From Candidatus Zhuqueibacterota bacterium (GTDB taxonomy: Bacteria; Zhuqueibacterota; Zhuqueibacteria; Residuimicrobiales; Oceaniaggregativiventaceae): a DNA stretch of 64,000 nt. The notes under the pieces are model-generated. The model was not told where the DNA came from. It made no database searches and saw only the letters and a program-made list of their open reading frames with translations. Shown piece after piece: positions 34,276 to 43,324 of this stretch. Location: NCBI GenBank assembly GCA_014728085.1, contig WJMF01000179.1, forward strand, positions 1 through 64,000. The letters run 5' to 3'. The position numbers were made by a program, and so were the translations under genes. Every line of letters starts with the position of its first letter. The stretch's first letter is position 1.

Positions 34276-36492
34276 ATGCGCTGTATCGCCAGAGTCATCA
34301 TTTTGCTTTTCATATTTTTCGGATTTTTTTCTCTCCATGCTCAATCTACGGTCAAGATTAAAGGAACCGTTTTTTCGACCGATGGAACGCCTCTGCATGG
34401 AGCCAATGTCATCGTGGTCGGAACGGGTGTGGGCGCAGCAACAGATGCGAATGGACATTTTGCCATCGAGAATATTTTTGCCGGTGGCTATGCTTTGGAA
34501 GCGAGTTTTGTCGGCTATAAGAGTCGAATACAAAAAAATGTATATGTACAAAAGGATTTGATTGCCACCGTACATTTCAGGTTGACGCCCGTTGTTATTG
34601 CTCTGGATGAAATTACGATTACAGCACAGCAGGGTTTCGCAGAAACCAGTGATTTTTTGCAACGGATCGATCTGGCACAGATTCAAAACAGCACGGCGCG
34701 AACGGTTGGTGAATTGCTGGGCAACCTGGCAGGTGTGGATATTATCAACGAAGGCGGAGGAAGCGGCCGGAAGCGTATTTCAATACGGGGTAGCAATACC
34801 AATCAGGTTTTGGTTTTACTCGACGGCGTTCCTATGAATGATCCCCTTAGCGGTGAAATGGATCTCAATCAAATTCCTCTCTCCGGAGTCGAAGAAATAA
34901 GAGTGCTGAAAGGCGGTAACAGCAGTTTATACGGCAATGGCGCTATCGGCGGTGTGGTGGAAATCATCTCCAGAAGGGACGCGGTGGATCAAGTCCGCCT
35001 GGCAGGCCAGACCGGTCAATACGGTGCGTTGGGTATCCATCCCTCTGTTGCAGGACATGCTGGAGACATTCAATATTTTTTCGGCTATCAGGATTTAAAG
35101 GAAGAAGGGAACTACCCATACCGTTACAAAGGTCCGGATGGCACCACCCTGTCAGAATCGCGTTTGAATGCTGATTTTTCATCGCAAAACCTGTTCGGTA
35201 AAATCGCATTCGGAAGCGACCATCATTCGTTTCAACTGCAAACACATCTGTATACTTGTCAACGCGGTCTTCCCGGACTGGTTTATTCCTGGACACCGTT
35301 TGCCGAGGCAAAGACAAACCGGAAACTCTTTTTAGGACAGTATGTATTTCAAAACCAAAAACAGAGCACACGACTGACCTTTTCGCGCTATTTTAATGAG
35401 GTGGAATTTAAAAACAGACCCCCGGCCGATACACCATTGCGCTACCGCACAGTCCCTTCCTATCATTCTCTGTACCGAATTCTTACCTATCGGGGTAACC
35501 TCGAAAGCACATATCATTTTGGCCGCCAGCAGTCCATGCTGTTTCAGACCACAGTGCAGGGGGACAATTTTGAGGACAAAAATCTACTCACTCATTTTTC
35601 CGGCCCGATAAACCGAACCGATAATTTCACATACAGCGCGATGCTGAGAAATAAATGGCATTTGCCGAAACCGGCTTTTTTATCCGATCTGGTTATTTAT
35701 CATGCCTTGCGTTATGATTTCTTCTCCCTGACACAATCGAACAGCAAGCGCGAGGAGAAGCAGTTCAGTCCGCGGATCGGTGTGCTGTTTTCCCATCATA
35801 ATGGCTGGTTTTTTAATGTACGTGCCAATTGGGGGCGGTCCTTTCGGGTGCCGACATTTGCCGATCTGTTCTACCAGGATTTTCGAGTGAAGGGTAACGC
35901 TGACCTGCTTCCGGAAGAAAGCACGGATACCGATATTGGCTTGCAGATCGGCGTCCCCTGGTTCGGCTGGCTGGAGATCGGAAGCAATTACTTTCACCAT
36001 GATATCAAAAATCTGATCGTTTGGGAATTGGGGTCCTTTGCCACCTGGCAGCCGGGAAATACAGATGCACGGTTGCAGGGCTGGGAATGGAATGGATCGT
36101 GGCAGTTTTGGGATGACAGAGTGGAATTAAACTTCAGCCATGTTATTTTGAGTGCCCTGGATAAGAGCGGTCAGCGTACCCGGCATGATAAACAACTGGT
36201 TTACAGACCCGACTATACAACCAAATTGTCACTAAATCTGAATTTTGATAAAGTCGCGGTACAATACCATGGTCACCTGGTGGGTGAGCGTTATATAACA
36301 GCCTCGAATACCGTAAAACAACCGCCCTATAGCGTTGATAATCTCTTTGTCATTTTCAACCATGCATTTGAGCGGTTCAGGGTGAACTGGAAATTTTCAT
36401 TATATAATATTTTTAACGAGCATTATGAAATTGTTGAACATGCTCCTCTGCCGGGCAGGCATTGGCGAATCGGAATGGAAGTTATTTTTTAA
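34276..36492 (+). CDS. TonB-dependent receptor, probably BtuB-type cobalamin importer
   Basis: A 738-residue outer-membrane receptor. A signal peptide ends SLHAQ. Residues 25-110 are a carboxypeptidase-regulatory-like domain (GTVFSTDGTPLHGANV), residues about 115-235 the plug domain (IRGSNTNQVLVLLDGVPMND, GNGAIGGVVEIIS), and the remainder the beta-barrel ending in an aromatic-rich strand. Being behind a cobalamin riboswitch, its substrate is most likely B12 or a relative. The N-terminal extra domain is typical of FCB receptors. The next gene encodes a secreted beta-propeller protein. Confidence 0.92.
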   Translation: MRCIARVIILLFIFFGFFSLHAQSTVKIKGTVFSTDGTPLHGANVIVVGTGVGAATDANGHFAIENIFAGGYALEASFVGYKSRIQKNVYVQKDLIATVHFRLTPVVIALDEITITAQQGFAETSDFLQRIDLAQIQNSTARTVGELLGNLAGVDIINEGGGSGRKRISIRGSNTNQVLVLLDGVPMNDPLSGEMDLNQIPLSGVEEIRVLKGGNSSLYGNGAIGGVVEIISRRDAVDQVRLAGQTGQYGALGIHPSVAGHAGDIQYFFGYQDLKEEGNYPYRYKGPDGTTLSESRLNADFSSQNLFGKIAFGSDHHSFQLQTHLYTCQRGLPGLVYSWTPFAEAKTNRKLFLGQYVFQNQKQSTRLTFSRYFNEVEFKNRPPADTPLRYRTVPSYHSLYRILTYRGNLESTYHFGRQQSMLFQTTVQGDNFEDKNLLTHFSGPINRTDNFTYSAMLRNKWHLPKPAFLSDLVIYHALRYDFFSLTQSNSKREEKQFSPRIGVLFSHHNGWFFNVRANWGRSFRVPTFADLFYQDFRVKGNADLLPEESTDTDIGLQIGVPWFGWLEIGSNYFHHDIKNLIVWELGSFATWQPGNTDARLQGWEWNGSWQFWDDRVELNFSHVILSALDKSGQRTRHDKQLVYRPDYTTKLSLNLNFDKVAVQYHGHLVGERYITASNTVKQPPYSVDNLFVIFNHAFERFRVNWKFSLYNIFNEHYEIVEHAPLPGRHWRIGMEVIF

Positions 36493-36541
36493 ACATACTA
36501 TTGCTTAATACACCGTTATTCAATTGGAAAGGAAAAACATC

Positions 36542-38443
36542 ATGCGGAAAGTGACTATAGCGATACTCCTGGTGATAACCGGAATAACGATCTCATTCGC
36601 ACGGGATATCCCCAGAACGCTTTATGTGCTTAACGGGTTGGGACGAACCCTGTCAAAAATGAATCTGGATAATAAGACAATTGAAAATGATATTGCAATT
36701 GTCGGCGATATCCCGAACCGGCTTTACACCAGGGAAGACAAAATTTATGTACTCAATTCAACGCCTGCCAGCATTACGGTAATAGATGCGCATACCGATG
36801 CTGTGGAAAAAACGATTGTCCTGTTGGAGGGGGGCAATCCTTATGAAATGGCATTTGTGAGTGAGAACAGAGTCTATGTAACCAATTTGTTGGCGAACAC
36901 CATCTCTATTGTGAATCTCGAAAGCGGCGACATCGTTTACAGCATAGATGTCGGTATTGGGCCGGAAGGCATTCTGGTGGTCAACAATACTGCCTACGTT
37001 GCCAACAGCGGCGGATATCCGGATTACAGTGCCTCTACGGTTTCTGTTATCGATATCCGCAGCGATAAGGTGACAAAAACCCTTAGAGTACCGGCCAATC
37101 CCCAGGCTCTGGCCCTGGCGCCGGACGGAAGTATTCATGTTATTTGTAGTGGAAACTATGCAGATGTGAGCGGTAACGTAGCGATAATCGATCCCTATGG
37201 TGCTGATGACTGGACCGCTGCGGTTGTGGATACAGTGGAAATCGGCGGCATGCCCGGTGATATCGCCATTACTGATGCGGGAAAGGCTTTTTTGTCCGCC
37301 TATGGCAACGGCAGCCATGGGTTTCTTTATGCCTATGATGCATTAACGCTTCGGGTGTCCAACAGTGTCGCGAATCCCCTGCAGGTGGGAAAAGGTGCCA
37401 TGACTCTCTTTTTCGACCGGTTTGAAAATGAGCTGTATGTGTCCAATTTTGCGGATGACGCGGTGCAAAAGCTGGATCCGAATTCCGGCGATATACTCGA
37501 TACGTTTGGATTTGGTGATGGTGTACAGGACATGGCCGTTCTGGGGCCCATCAGCAGTTCCGATCCCTGGGCTGATTCGGTAGTCGCATTTACCCCGGGC
37601 GCTAACGCCGGCTTTGGTCAAAATTTTTTCCCCAGCAATGTGCTGGGCCCTCCCGATCCTGACCCGGTTCTGAGTTCCGTCAATCCGAGCTCCAAACCCC
37701 AGGAGCTGCTCTCCCTGGGGCATGGGGGTGAAATCGTTTTGGCGTTCAGCGATAATTATGTTGTTGATGCAGAAGGCGCTGATTTTATAGTGTTCGAGAA
37801 CGCCTATTATATCGGTGGCGATACGACACAGCCCTTTATAGAAGCCGCCAGGGTTGCGGTAAGTCAGGATGGCGAGAACTGGGTAGAGTTCCCCTGGGAT
37901 ACCACCACCTTTGCCGGGTTTGCCGGTGTCACCCCGACCAAAGACAATCAAAATCCCACCGATCCGAATGTTTCCGGTGGTGATGTTTTTGATCTGGCGG
38001 ATGTTGGATTATCCTGGGCGGCGTATATCAAATTGACCGACATTGGTGACTTGAAATCCGAGGGCGCCTGGAATGGCGATTTTGACCTGGATGCTGTCGT
38101 CGCTGTGAATAGCCAATCCGGACAGCCATCCCTTGTTGCCGCACCATCAGCGGCCGACATGCCGAAGATGATGACGCTGGAACAAAACTATCCGAATCCG
38201 TTTAATCCGCAGACACGTATTGAATTCGTAATCGCCAAACAAGACTGGATTGAGATAAAGGTTTATAATCTCGATGGGCAATTGGTTAAAACGCTGTTAC
38301 GCGGCCGGTATCCCGCCGGCCGGCATCAGGTACGGTGGGATGGTAAAAATGAAGAGTCTCGGCCGGTGGCCAGCGGTATATATTTATACGAAGTAAAGGC
38401 CGGTGCACATCGTCGGGTGAGGCAAATGACTCTGTTGCGATAA
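36542..38443 (+). CDS. Secreted beta-propeller protein with T9SS sorting domain, BtuG-like
   Basis: A 633-residue exported protein, started at ATG 36542 behind a GGAAAGGA site. A signal peptide ends ISFA. Residues 20-335 form a YncE-type beta-propeller with repeats such as RVYVTNLLANTISIVNL. Residues 345-535 form a second domain with an LGHGGEIVLAF strand and DFIVFENAYYIGG. The last 85 residues begin NYPNPFNPQTRIEF and are a FlgD-like T9SS sorting domain. In Bacteroides, BtuG is a YncE-type propeller that caps BtuB and binds B12 tightly. Gene order here fits that role, but homology to BtuG itself is an inference. It has no lipobox, so surface attachment would use T9SS. Confidence 0.85.
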   Translation: MRKVTIAILLVITGITISFARDIPRTLYVLNGLGRTLSKMNLDNKTIENDIAIVGDIPNRLYTREDKIYVLNSTPASITVIDAHTDAVEKTIVLLEGGNPYEMAFVSENRVYVTNLLANTISIVNLESGDIVYSIDVGIGPEGILVVNNTAYVANSGGYPDYSASTVSVIDIRSDKVTKTLRVPANPQALALAPDGSIHVICSGNYADVSGNVAIIDPYGADDWTAAVVDTVEIGGMPGDIAITDAGKAFLSAYGNGSHGFLYAYDALTLRVSNSVANPLQVGKGAMTLFFDRFENELYVSNFADDAVQKLDPNSGDILDTFGFGDGVQDMAVLGPISSSDPWADSVVAFTPGANAGFGQNFFPSNVLGPPDPDPVLSSVNPSSKPQELLSLGHGGEIVLAFSDNYVVDAEGADFIVFENAYYIGGDTTQPFIEAARVAVSQDGENWVEFPWDTTTFAGFAGVTPTKDNQNPTDPNVSGGDVFDLADVGLSWAAYIKLTDIGDLKSEGAWNGDFDLDAVVAVNSQSGQPSLVAAPSAADMPKMMTLEQNYPNPFNPQTRIEFVIAKQDWIEIKVYNLDGQLVKTLLRGRYPAGRHQVRWDGKNEESRPVASGIYLYEVKAGAHRRVRQMTLLR

Positions 38444-38461
38444 GGTTAAGCAGAAATGCAA

Positions 38462-38512
38462 ATGGCGTTGTCAACCTGTTTTAAAATAGTAATGGCAGCG
38501 CCGTTTTTTTTT
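38462..38512 (+). terminator. Intrinsic terminator of the B12 operon
   Basis: ATGGCGTTGTCA (38462-38473) pairs fully, with G-U wobbles, with TGGCAGCGCCGT (38493-38504), and a T9 run follows. It lies 18 nt after the stop of the propeller gene. Confidence 0.85.
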
Positions 38513-38689
38513 GTGGGGGATCATTATCCGGTTTGTTTCGTTTATTGGTTGAATCGTATTATTGTTCTTCAGACTTTTTTTTTCAGCATGAAGGCAAGTT
38601 TTATGATATTACACCGGTAGAAAAACGGGTGTAATTATGATGAGCCCTGTGTCAGGGAATACGATCGGGAAATGAGATGAATATTATTC

Positions 38690-38718
38690 TTGCAAATACG
38701 GATAATCTGCAATATATT
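38690..38718 (+). promoter_or_regulatory. Predicted promoter for the tatA genes
   Basis: TTGCAA at 38690-38695 and TATATT at 38713-38718 are spaced by 17 nt and lie about 44 nt upstream of the first tatA start. Confidence 0.55.
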
Positions 38719-38761
38719 ATAGCTTAAATTCATCCCAAGGTTTTTCAAGGAGGTGATTGCC

Positions 38762-38935
38762 GTGTTTCCAGCGGTGGGAATGCCGGAAATGTTTATCATT
38801 CTGGTGGTGGTTCTTTTGCTTTTTGGTTCCAAGCGATTGCCCGAGTTGGCAAAAATAATCGGGAAAAGCATGCGGGAATTCAGAAAAGCAGCTGAGGAAG
38901 TCAAACGAGAGATTGATATTTCAGATGACCTGTAA
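38762..38935 (+). CDS. tatA: TatA/E-type Sec-independent translocase subunit, copy 1
   Basis: A 57-residue protein: one membrane helix (MFIILVVVLLLFG) followed by KRLPELAKIIGKSMREFRKAA, the amphipathic TatA helix. The start is set by a perfect AAGGAGGTGATT site just upstream, so GTG 38762 is used; an upstream GTG at 38753 overlaps the site. TatA oligomers form the channel for folded proteins. A second copy follows at once; no tatC is in view. Confidence 0.92.
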   Translation: MFPAVGMPEMFIILVVVLLLFGSKRLPELAKIIGKSMREFRKAAEEVKREIDISDDL

Positions 38936-38981
38936 TCTGTTGAAAATTTATTTCTAGTCCATAAATAGTGGAGGATTTAAC

Positions 38982-39179
38982 ATGATGTTACCAAGCGGTC
39001 CTGAACTGCTTATTGTCGTTTTTATTATTCTCTTGTTATTCGGTGCCAAGCGGTTACCGGAGCTGGCAAGTGGTTTGGGAAAAGGCATCAGAGAGTTCAA
39101 AAAAGCCACACATTCGGACCCGGAGCCGGAAGAGAAAAATTCCAAGTCGAGTGAAACAAAACCAGAAGAACAAGAATAG
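38982..39179 (+). CDS. tatA: TatA/B-type Sec-independent translocase subunit, copy 2
   Basis: A 65-residue protein with the [23 protein letters not shown] helix and an acidic Glu/Ser-rich tail. GGAGG precedes the ATG. It is a paralogue of the preceding gene, 46 nt upstream, and may act as TatB or as a second TatA. It leads into gatA. Confidence 0.92.
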   Translation: MMLPSGPELLIVVFIILLLFGAKRLPELASGLGKGIREFKKATHSDPEPEEKNSKSSETKPEEQE

Positions 39180-39191
39180 AAGGACCGAGTT

Positions 39192-40625
39192 TTGCATTTA
39201 ACGGAATTGGCCTATACGCAACTCCGTCGTAAATTGGATCGTTCAGAACTCTCATGCGAAAAGCTGGTTGATCTCTATATTGAAAATATTCATGAACAGG
39301 AATCATTAAACGCATATATAACTGTATTTGAGGATAATGCCCGACAGAGGGCTATTGAGATCGATAACCGCATTGCAGGCGGGCAGGCGGGAATGTTGGC
39401 CGGAATGGTTGTAGCCATAAAGGACAACATCGTCATGAAAGGCGTTCCCACCACGTGTGGATCCAAGATTTTGTCGAATTTTGTGCCGCCTTATGATGCA
39501 ACGGTCATCAGGAAATTGCTGGAACAGGATGCCATCCTGATCGGAAAAACAAATCTCGACGAATTTGCGATGGGTTCATCGACAGAAACGTCGAATTTTG
39601 GTGCAACCAGGAATCCGCACGATGCTGATCGGGTTCCCGGGGGTTCGTCGGGGGGATCGGCTTCTGCAGTTGCTGCCGGTTTATGCTGTGGTGCGCTGGG
39701 CTCGGATACAGGCGGATCTATTCGCCAGCCGGCGAGTTTTTGCGGTGTGGTTGGATTGAAACCCACTTATGGACGCGTATCGCGGTTTGGATTGGTTGCT
39801 TTTGCTTCTTCTCTCGACCAAATTGGGCCGCTTTCGCAGACTGTTTCCGATAACGCTCTTTTATTAAAGTCAATTGCCGGTTATGACCCGAATGATTCGA
39901 CTTGTGCAAATGTTGCGGTGCCGGACTATGGCTCTTTTTTGCAGCAGGAGGTAAGGGGATTAAAAATCGGCAAGCCGGTGGAGTACTTTTCACAGGGTCT
40001 GGACCCTGAAATCAACCGAGCTATAGAAAATGTTCTGGAATCGCTGGCCCGGCGGGGTGCTGAAATCGTAGAGGTTTCTCTGCCCAATCTGGAATATGCT
40101 ATATCCGCCTATTATATTATCGCCACTGCTGAAGCATCGTCGAATCTGGAGCGATTTGATGGCGCGCGATATGGCTTTCGAAGCGCCGGAGCCAAAAATC
40201 TGGAAGAAATGTACGTCAAAAGCCGTAGTGAAGGCTTTGGCCCGGAAGTGAAAAGGCGTATCATGCTTGGAACTTTTGTGCTTTCATCCGGTTATTATGA
40301 TGCCTATTACCGCAAAGCGATGCAGGTGAGGACACTCATAAAAAATGATTTTGATCGCGTTCTCGAGCAAGTCGACTGCCTGATTACCCCCACCAGTCCA
40401 ACCACGGCATTCAAACTCGAAGAGAAATTAGATGACCCTTTGCAAATGTATCTCTCCGATATCTATACGGTTTCGGTGAATCTCGCCGGTTTGCCGGCGC
40501 TCTCTTTGCCTTGCGCCAAAGATCACCAGGGTCTACCTGTCGGAATTCAGTTTATTGCAAAACCTTTTGATGAGGGCATGCTTTTTCGCATTGCCGATCA
40601 TGTAGAGGGAAATCACACCTGCTGA
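39192..40625 (+). CDS. gatA: Aspartyl/glutamyl-tRNA amidotransferase subunit A
   Basis: A 477-residue amidase-signature protein. The Ser-cisSer-Lys triad is visible as Lys in VVAIKDNIV, cis-Ser in the GGSSGGSASAVAAG motif and the nucleophile in GSDTGGSIRQPA. It releases ammonia from glutamine to amidate misacylated Glu-tRNA(Gln) or Asp-tRNA(Asn). TTG start behind GAAGGA. gatC is not adjacent, unlike many bacteria. Confidence 0.95.
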   Translation: MHLTELAYTQLRRKLDRSELSCEKLVDLYIENIHEQESLNAYITVFEDNARQRAIEIDNRIAGGQAGMLAGMVVAIKDNIVMKGVPTTCGSKILSNFVPPYDATVIRKLLEQDAILIGKTNLDEFAMGSSTETSNFGATRNPHDADRVPGGSSGGSASAVAAGLCCGALGSDTGGSIRQPASFCGVVGLKPTYGRVSRFGLVAFASSLDQIGPLSQTVSDNALLLKSIAGYDPNDSTCANVAVPDYGSFLQQEVRGLKIGKPVEYFSQGLDPEINRAIENVLESLARRGAEIVEVSLPNLEYAISAYYIIATAEASSNLERFDGARYGFRSAGAKNLEEMYVKSRSEGFGPEVKRRIMLGTFVLSSGYYDAYYRKAMQVRTLIKNDFDRVLEQVDCLITPTSPTTAFKLEEKLDDPLQMYLSDIYTVSVNLAGLPALSLPCAKDHQGLPVGIQFIAKPFDEGMLFRIADHVEGNHTC

Positions 40626-40665
40626 TCATCCGGTCACAAGCAGACAATCACGGATGGAGAAAGCT

Positions 40666-42117
40666 ATGACGAACGTCAATTATGAGCCAATTATTGGATT
40701 GGAAATTCATATACAACTGTTAACCCGCTCAAAGATATTTTGTTCGTGCTCTGCTCAATTCGGGGGTGTACCCAATACACAAGTTTGTCCGGTTTGTCTC
40801 GGGATGCCGGGCGTTTTACCTGTCTTAAATCAGAATGTTGTGGAATATGCGTTAAAACTGGGGTTAGCCACGGACTGTGAAATCAATCCGAGGGCGCAAT
40901 TTGCCCGTAAGAACTATTTTTATCCCGATCTACCCAAGGGCTACCAGATTTCACAGTTTGAACAGCCATTTTGTCAAAATGGCAAGATTGACATTGAGAT
41001 GGGTGATTTTGTGCGCTCGGTGCGGTTGACCAGAATCCATGCGGAAGAGGATGCCGGTAAATCCATGCATGCAGAAGCTTATGTCGGAACGGATGAAACG
41101 CTGGTGGATGTCAATCGCTGTGGGGTTCCGCTTTTGGAGCTTGTTACTGAACCGGACATTCGTTCTCCTGAAGAGGCGGCTTTTTTTTTGATACATCTGC
41201 GACAACTGGTTCGCTATCTCGGGATTTGTGACGGTAATATGGAAGAGGCAAGTCTGCGCTGCGACGCAAACATTTCCCTGCGGCCGCGGGGAGAGACGGG
41301 GCTGGGGACGAAGACGGAACTGAAAAATATGAATTCCTTCAGTCACGTTGAGAGTGCGCTGAATTATGAAATTTCCCGGCAATATCAGATGCTTTCCAGT
41401 GGTGAAAAGATAGAACAGGAGACGCGAATGTGGAATGTGGATCGCGGCATCACCGAATCGATGCGCTCCAAGGAATTTTCGCACGATTATCGCTATTTTC
41501 CCGATCCTGATCTGGTGCCTGTTGTCGTTGATGATGACTGGATCGAACGGGTCCGGCGCGATCTGCCTGAACTGCCGCTGCAGCGAAAAAAACGCTTTAT
41601 CAAAGAATATGCTTTGCCCGAATATGACGCCAAAATTTTGACAGAAGACAGGGCGATTGCGGATTTTTTCGAGGCGGTTGCAATCAAGGTGAAGGACAAA
41701 AAAGCGGCGAGCAACTGGGTGATGGGGGAGGTCTTGCGCTGTTTGAAGGAGAAAAAATGCAATATCGATGAGTTGCGACTGGAAGCCGATTCTCTTGTCG
41801 AAATTATTCAACTGATAGAGTCCGGAACGATAAATTCCAAAATTGCCAAATCCGTGTTCAATGATGTTATCGAAAGCGGCGACTCTCCGAAAAAGATTGT
41901 CAAAGAAAAGGGCTTGATGCAGATAACGGATCACGATGCTATTGAAAAAGCAATCGATCAGGTTTTGCAGGCGCATCCGGACGAGGTGGATGCTTTTCGC
42001 GGCGGCAAGGATAAACTGATGGGCTTTTTCGTCGGCCAGGTTATGCGTGCAACCGATGGAAAAGCAAACCCAAAATCCGTAAACGTCCTCATTCGCAAAA
42101 AGCTATCAGGTTCCTAG
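40666..42117 (+). CDS. gatB: Aspartyl/glutamyl-tRNA amidotransferase subunit B
   Basis: A 483-residue GatB, using ATG 40666 behind GGAGAAAG; an ATG at 40654 lies in the same frame. It has the EIHIQL start, the C-x-C...C-x2-C zinc motif (CSCSAQFGG...CPVCLG), LPKGYQISQFEQP and the C-terminal helical YqeY-like tail. It binds tRNA and activates the side chain with ATP, taking ammonia from GatA. Confidence 0.96.
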   Translation: MTNVNYEPIIGLEIHIQLLTRSKIFCSCSAQFGGVPNTQVCPVCLGMPGVLPVLNQNVVEYALKLGLATDCEINPRAQFARKNYFYPDLPKGYQISQFEQPFCQNGKIDIEMGDFVRSVRLTRIHAEEDAGKSMHAEAYVGTDETLVDVNRCGVPLLELVTEPDIRSPEEAAFFLIHLRQLVRYLGICDGNMEEASLRCDANISLRPRGETGLGTKTELKNMNSFSHVESALNYEISRQYQMLSSGEKIEQETRMWNVDRGITESMRSKEFSHDYRYFPDPDLVPVVVDDDWIERVRRDLPELPLQRKKRFIKEYALPEYDAKILTEDRAIADFFEAVAIKVKDKKAASNWVMGEVLRCLKEKKCNIDELRLEADSLVEIIQLIESGTINSKIAKSVFNDVIESGDSPKKIVKEKGLMQITDHDAIEKAIDQVLQAHPDEVDAFRGGKDKLMGFFVGQVMRATDGKANPKSVNVLIRKKLSGS

Positions 42118-42157
42118 GCCATTGTCGGAGGTCTTTGTGGAATTAAGGACAAAAGTA

Positions 42158-42186
42158 TTGACTCTATATATTAATTTTTTTAGATT
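42158..42186 (+). promoter_or_regulatory. Predicted promoter of the efp-acc-gcv operon
   Basis: TTGACT (42158-42163) and TAGATT (42181-42186) are spaced by 17 nt and lie 40 nt upstream of efp in an AT-rich gap. Confidence 0.55.
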
Positions 42187-42226
42187 TTTACTGGTTTGAA
42201 CTGAAGAAAGGTGAAAAGAGAAACAA

Positions 42227-42787
42227 ATGGCTAGTACATCAGATTTTAGAACCGGGATGGTTCTCGTATTGGATGGTGAACTCTATGCAATCAACGAGTT
42301 CCAGCACGTTAAAATGGGGCGTGGCGGAGCTTTCGTTCGTACAAAATTAAAACACTTGCAGACCGGTAAAGCAATCGAAAAGACCTTTCGCTCCGGAGAA
42401 AAGGTAGAGGATGCCAGGGTGATTCGTCGGCAGATGCAGTATTTATACAGAGAAGGTGATCTACTGATGTTGATGGACCACGAAACCTATGACCAGATCG
42501 GTGCGCCATCCAGTTTGATCCAATCCGGGGGTGAGTTTTTAAAAGAGGGTGAAAACGTAGACGTCTTAACTTACAACGAGAATCCCATCGGTATCGAGGT
42601 TCCGACATTTGTTGAATTGGAAATAACGGAAACCGAACCGGGACTCAAGGGCGATACGGTTTCCGGGGCAACGAAAAAAGCCGTGGTGGAGACTGGCGGG
42701 ACTGTTCAGGTACCTCTTTTCCTGGAGGAGGGGGATAAAATCAAAATCGATACGCGTACAGGGGAATACATTGAACGTGTAACTTAA
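42227..42787 (+). CDS. efp: Elongation factor P
   Basis: A 186-residue EF-P that helps ribosomes form proline-proline bonds. The loop usually bearing the modified lysine (KPGKG) reads KMGRGGAF, with Arg32 at the tip. Arginine at this position occurs in EF-P proteins rhamnosylated by EarP, so lysyl modification by EpmA is not possible here. No modifying enzyme gene is in the window. It is the first gene of an operon with accB, accC, gcvH and gcvPA. Confidence 0.95.
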   Translation: MASTSDFRTGMVLVLDGELYAINEFQHVKMGRGGAFVRTKLKHLQTGKAIEKTFRSGEKVEDARVIRRQMQYLYREGDLLMLMDHETYDQIGAPSSLIQSGGEFLKEGENVDVLTYNENPIGIEVPTFVELEITETEPGLKGDTVSGATKKAVVETGGTVQVPLFLEEGDKIKIDTRTGEYIERVT

Positions 42788-42802
42788 TGCAAAGGAGTAT
42801 CT

Positions 42803-43288
42803 ATGCACGTGCAGAAAATCCGCGAACTCGTCAAACTTGTACATGAATTTGATATCGGTGAGATCCAGGTAAAGAGCTGGTGGGGCAAAAAGGTCACCAT
42901 CAAGAAAAATGGGTCTTTACGGGTTGATAAACGACCTGTCAGCGCCCCGAATACGGCTCCGGTTGTACTCGAGCCTGAACAGCCAAGCGTTGCCCCTGAA
43001 TCAAAACCGGTTCCGCCACCCGAAAAAGTACGGGAAGAGGATGAAAAACTGATCAAAATAAACTCTCCCATGGTAGGTACTTATTACTCCTCTCCGGCAC
43101 CGGATGCCGATCCCTATATCAATGAGGGGGACAAAATCTCGCCGGGAAAGGTATTATGTATTATTGAGGCGATGAAGCTCATGAATGAGATCGAGGCGGA
43201 GATTTCAGGCCGAATTGAAAAGATACTCGTTGAAAATTCCCAGCCTGTAGAATACAATCAGCCTCTATTTCTGGTAAAACCTGATTAA
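42803..43288 (+). CDS. accB: Biotin carboxyl carrier protein of acetyl-CoA carboxylase
   Basis: A 161-residue carrier. A helical N-terminus and a Pro-rich hinge (about residues 45-80) lead to the biotinyl domain with the [11 protein letters not shown] motif whose Lys carries biotin. It hands the carboxyl group to the carboxyltransferase. AAGGAG precedes the ATG, and accC follows. Confidence 0.95.
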   Translation: MHVQKIRELVKLVHEFDIGEIQVKSWWGKKVTIKKNGSLRVDKRPVSAPNTAPVVLEPEQPSVAPESKPVPPPEKVREEDEKLIKINSPMVGTYYSSPAPDADPYINEGDKISPGKVLCIIEAMKLMNEIEAEISGRIEKILVENSQPVEYNQPLFLVKPD

Positions 43289-43324
43289 ACAGGACTCGAA
43301 AATTTAAACTTATGGATAACAGGC

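Larger units (their letters stand above)
38444..38761 (+). other. Intergenic region between B12 operon and tat genes
   Basis: It holds the terminator and a promoter listed separately, plus two hairpins: ATTACACC (38618-38625) with GGTGTAAT (38638-38645), and CCCTG-TGT-CAGGG near 38645-38658. No coding sequence was recognised. Confidence 0.6.

Noticed and set aside
40951-41976. 341-codon open frame on the minus strand
   Set aside because: It is antisense to gatB, which has full family motifs on the plus strand.
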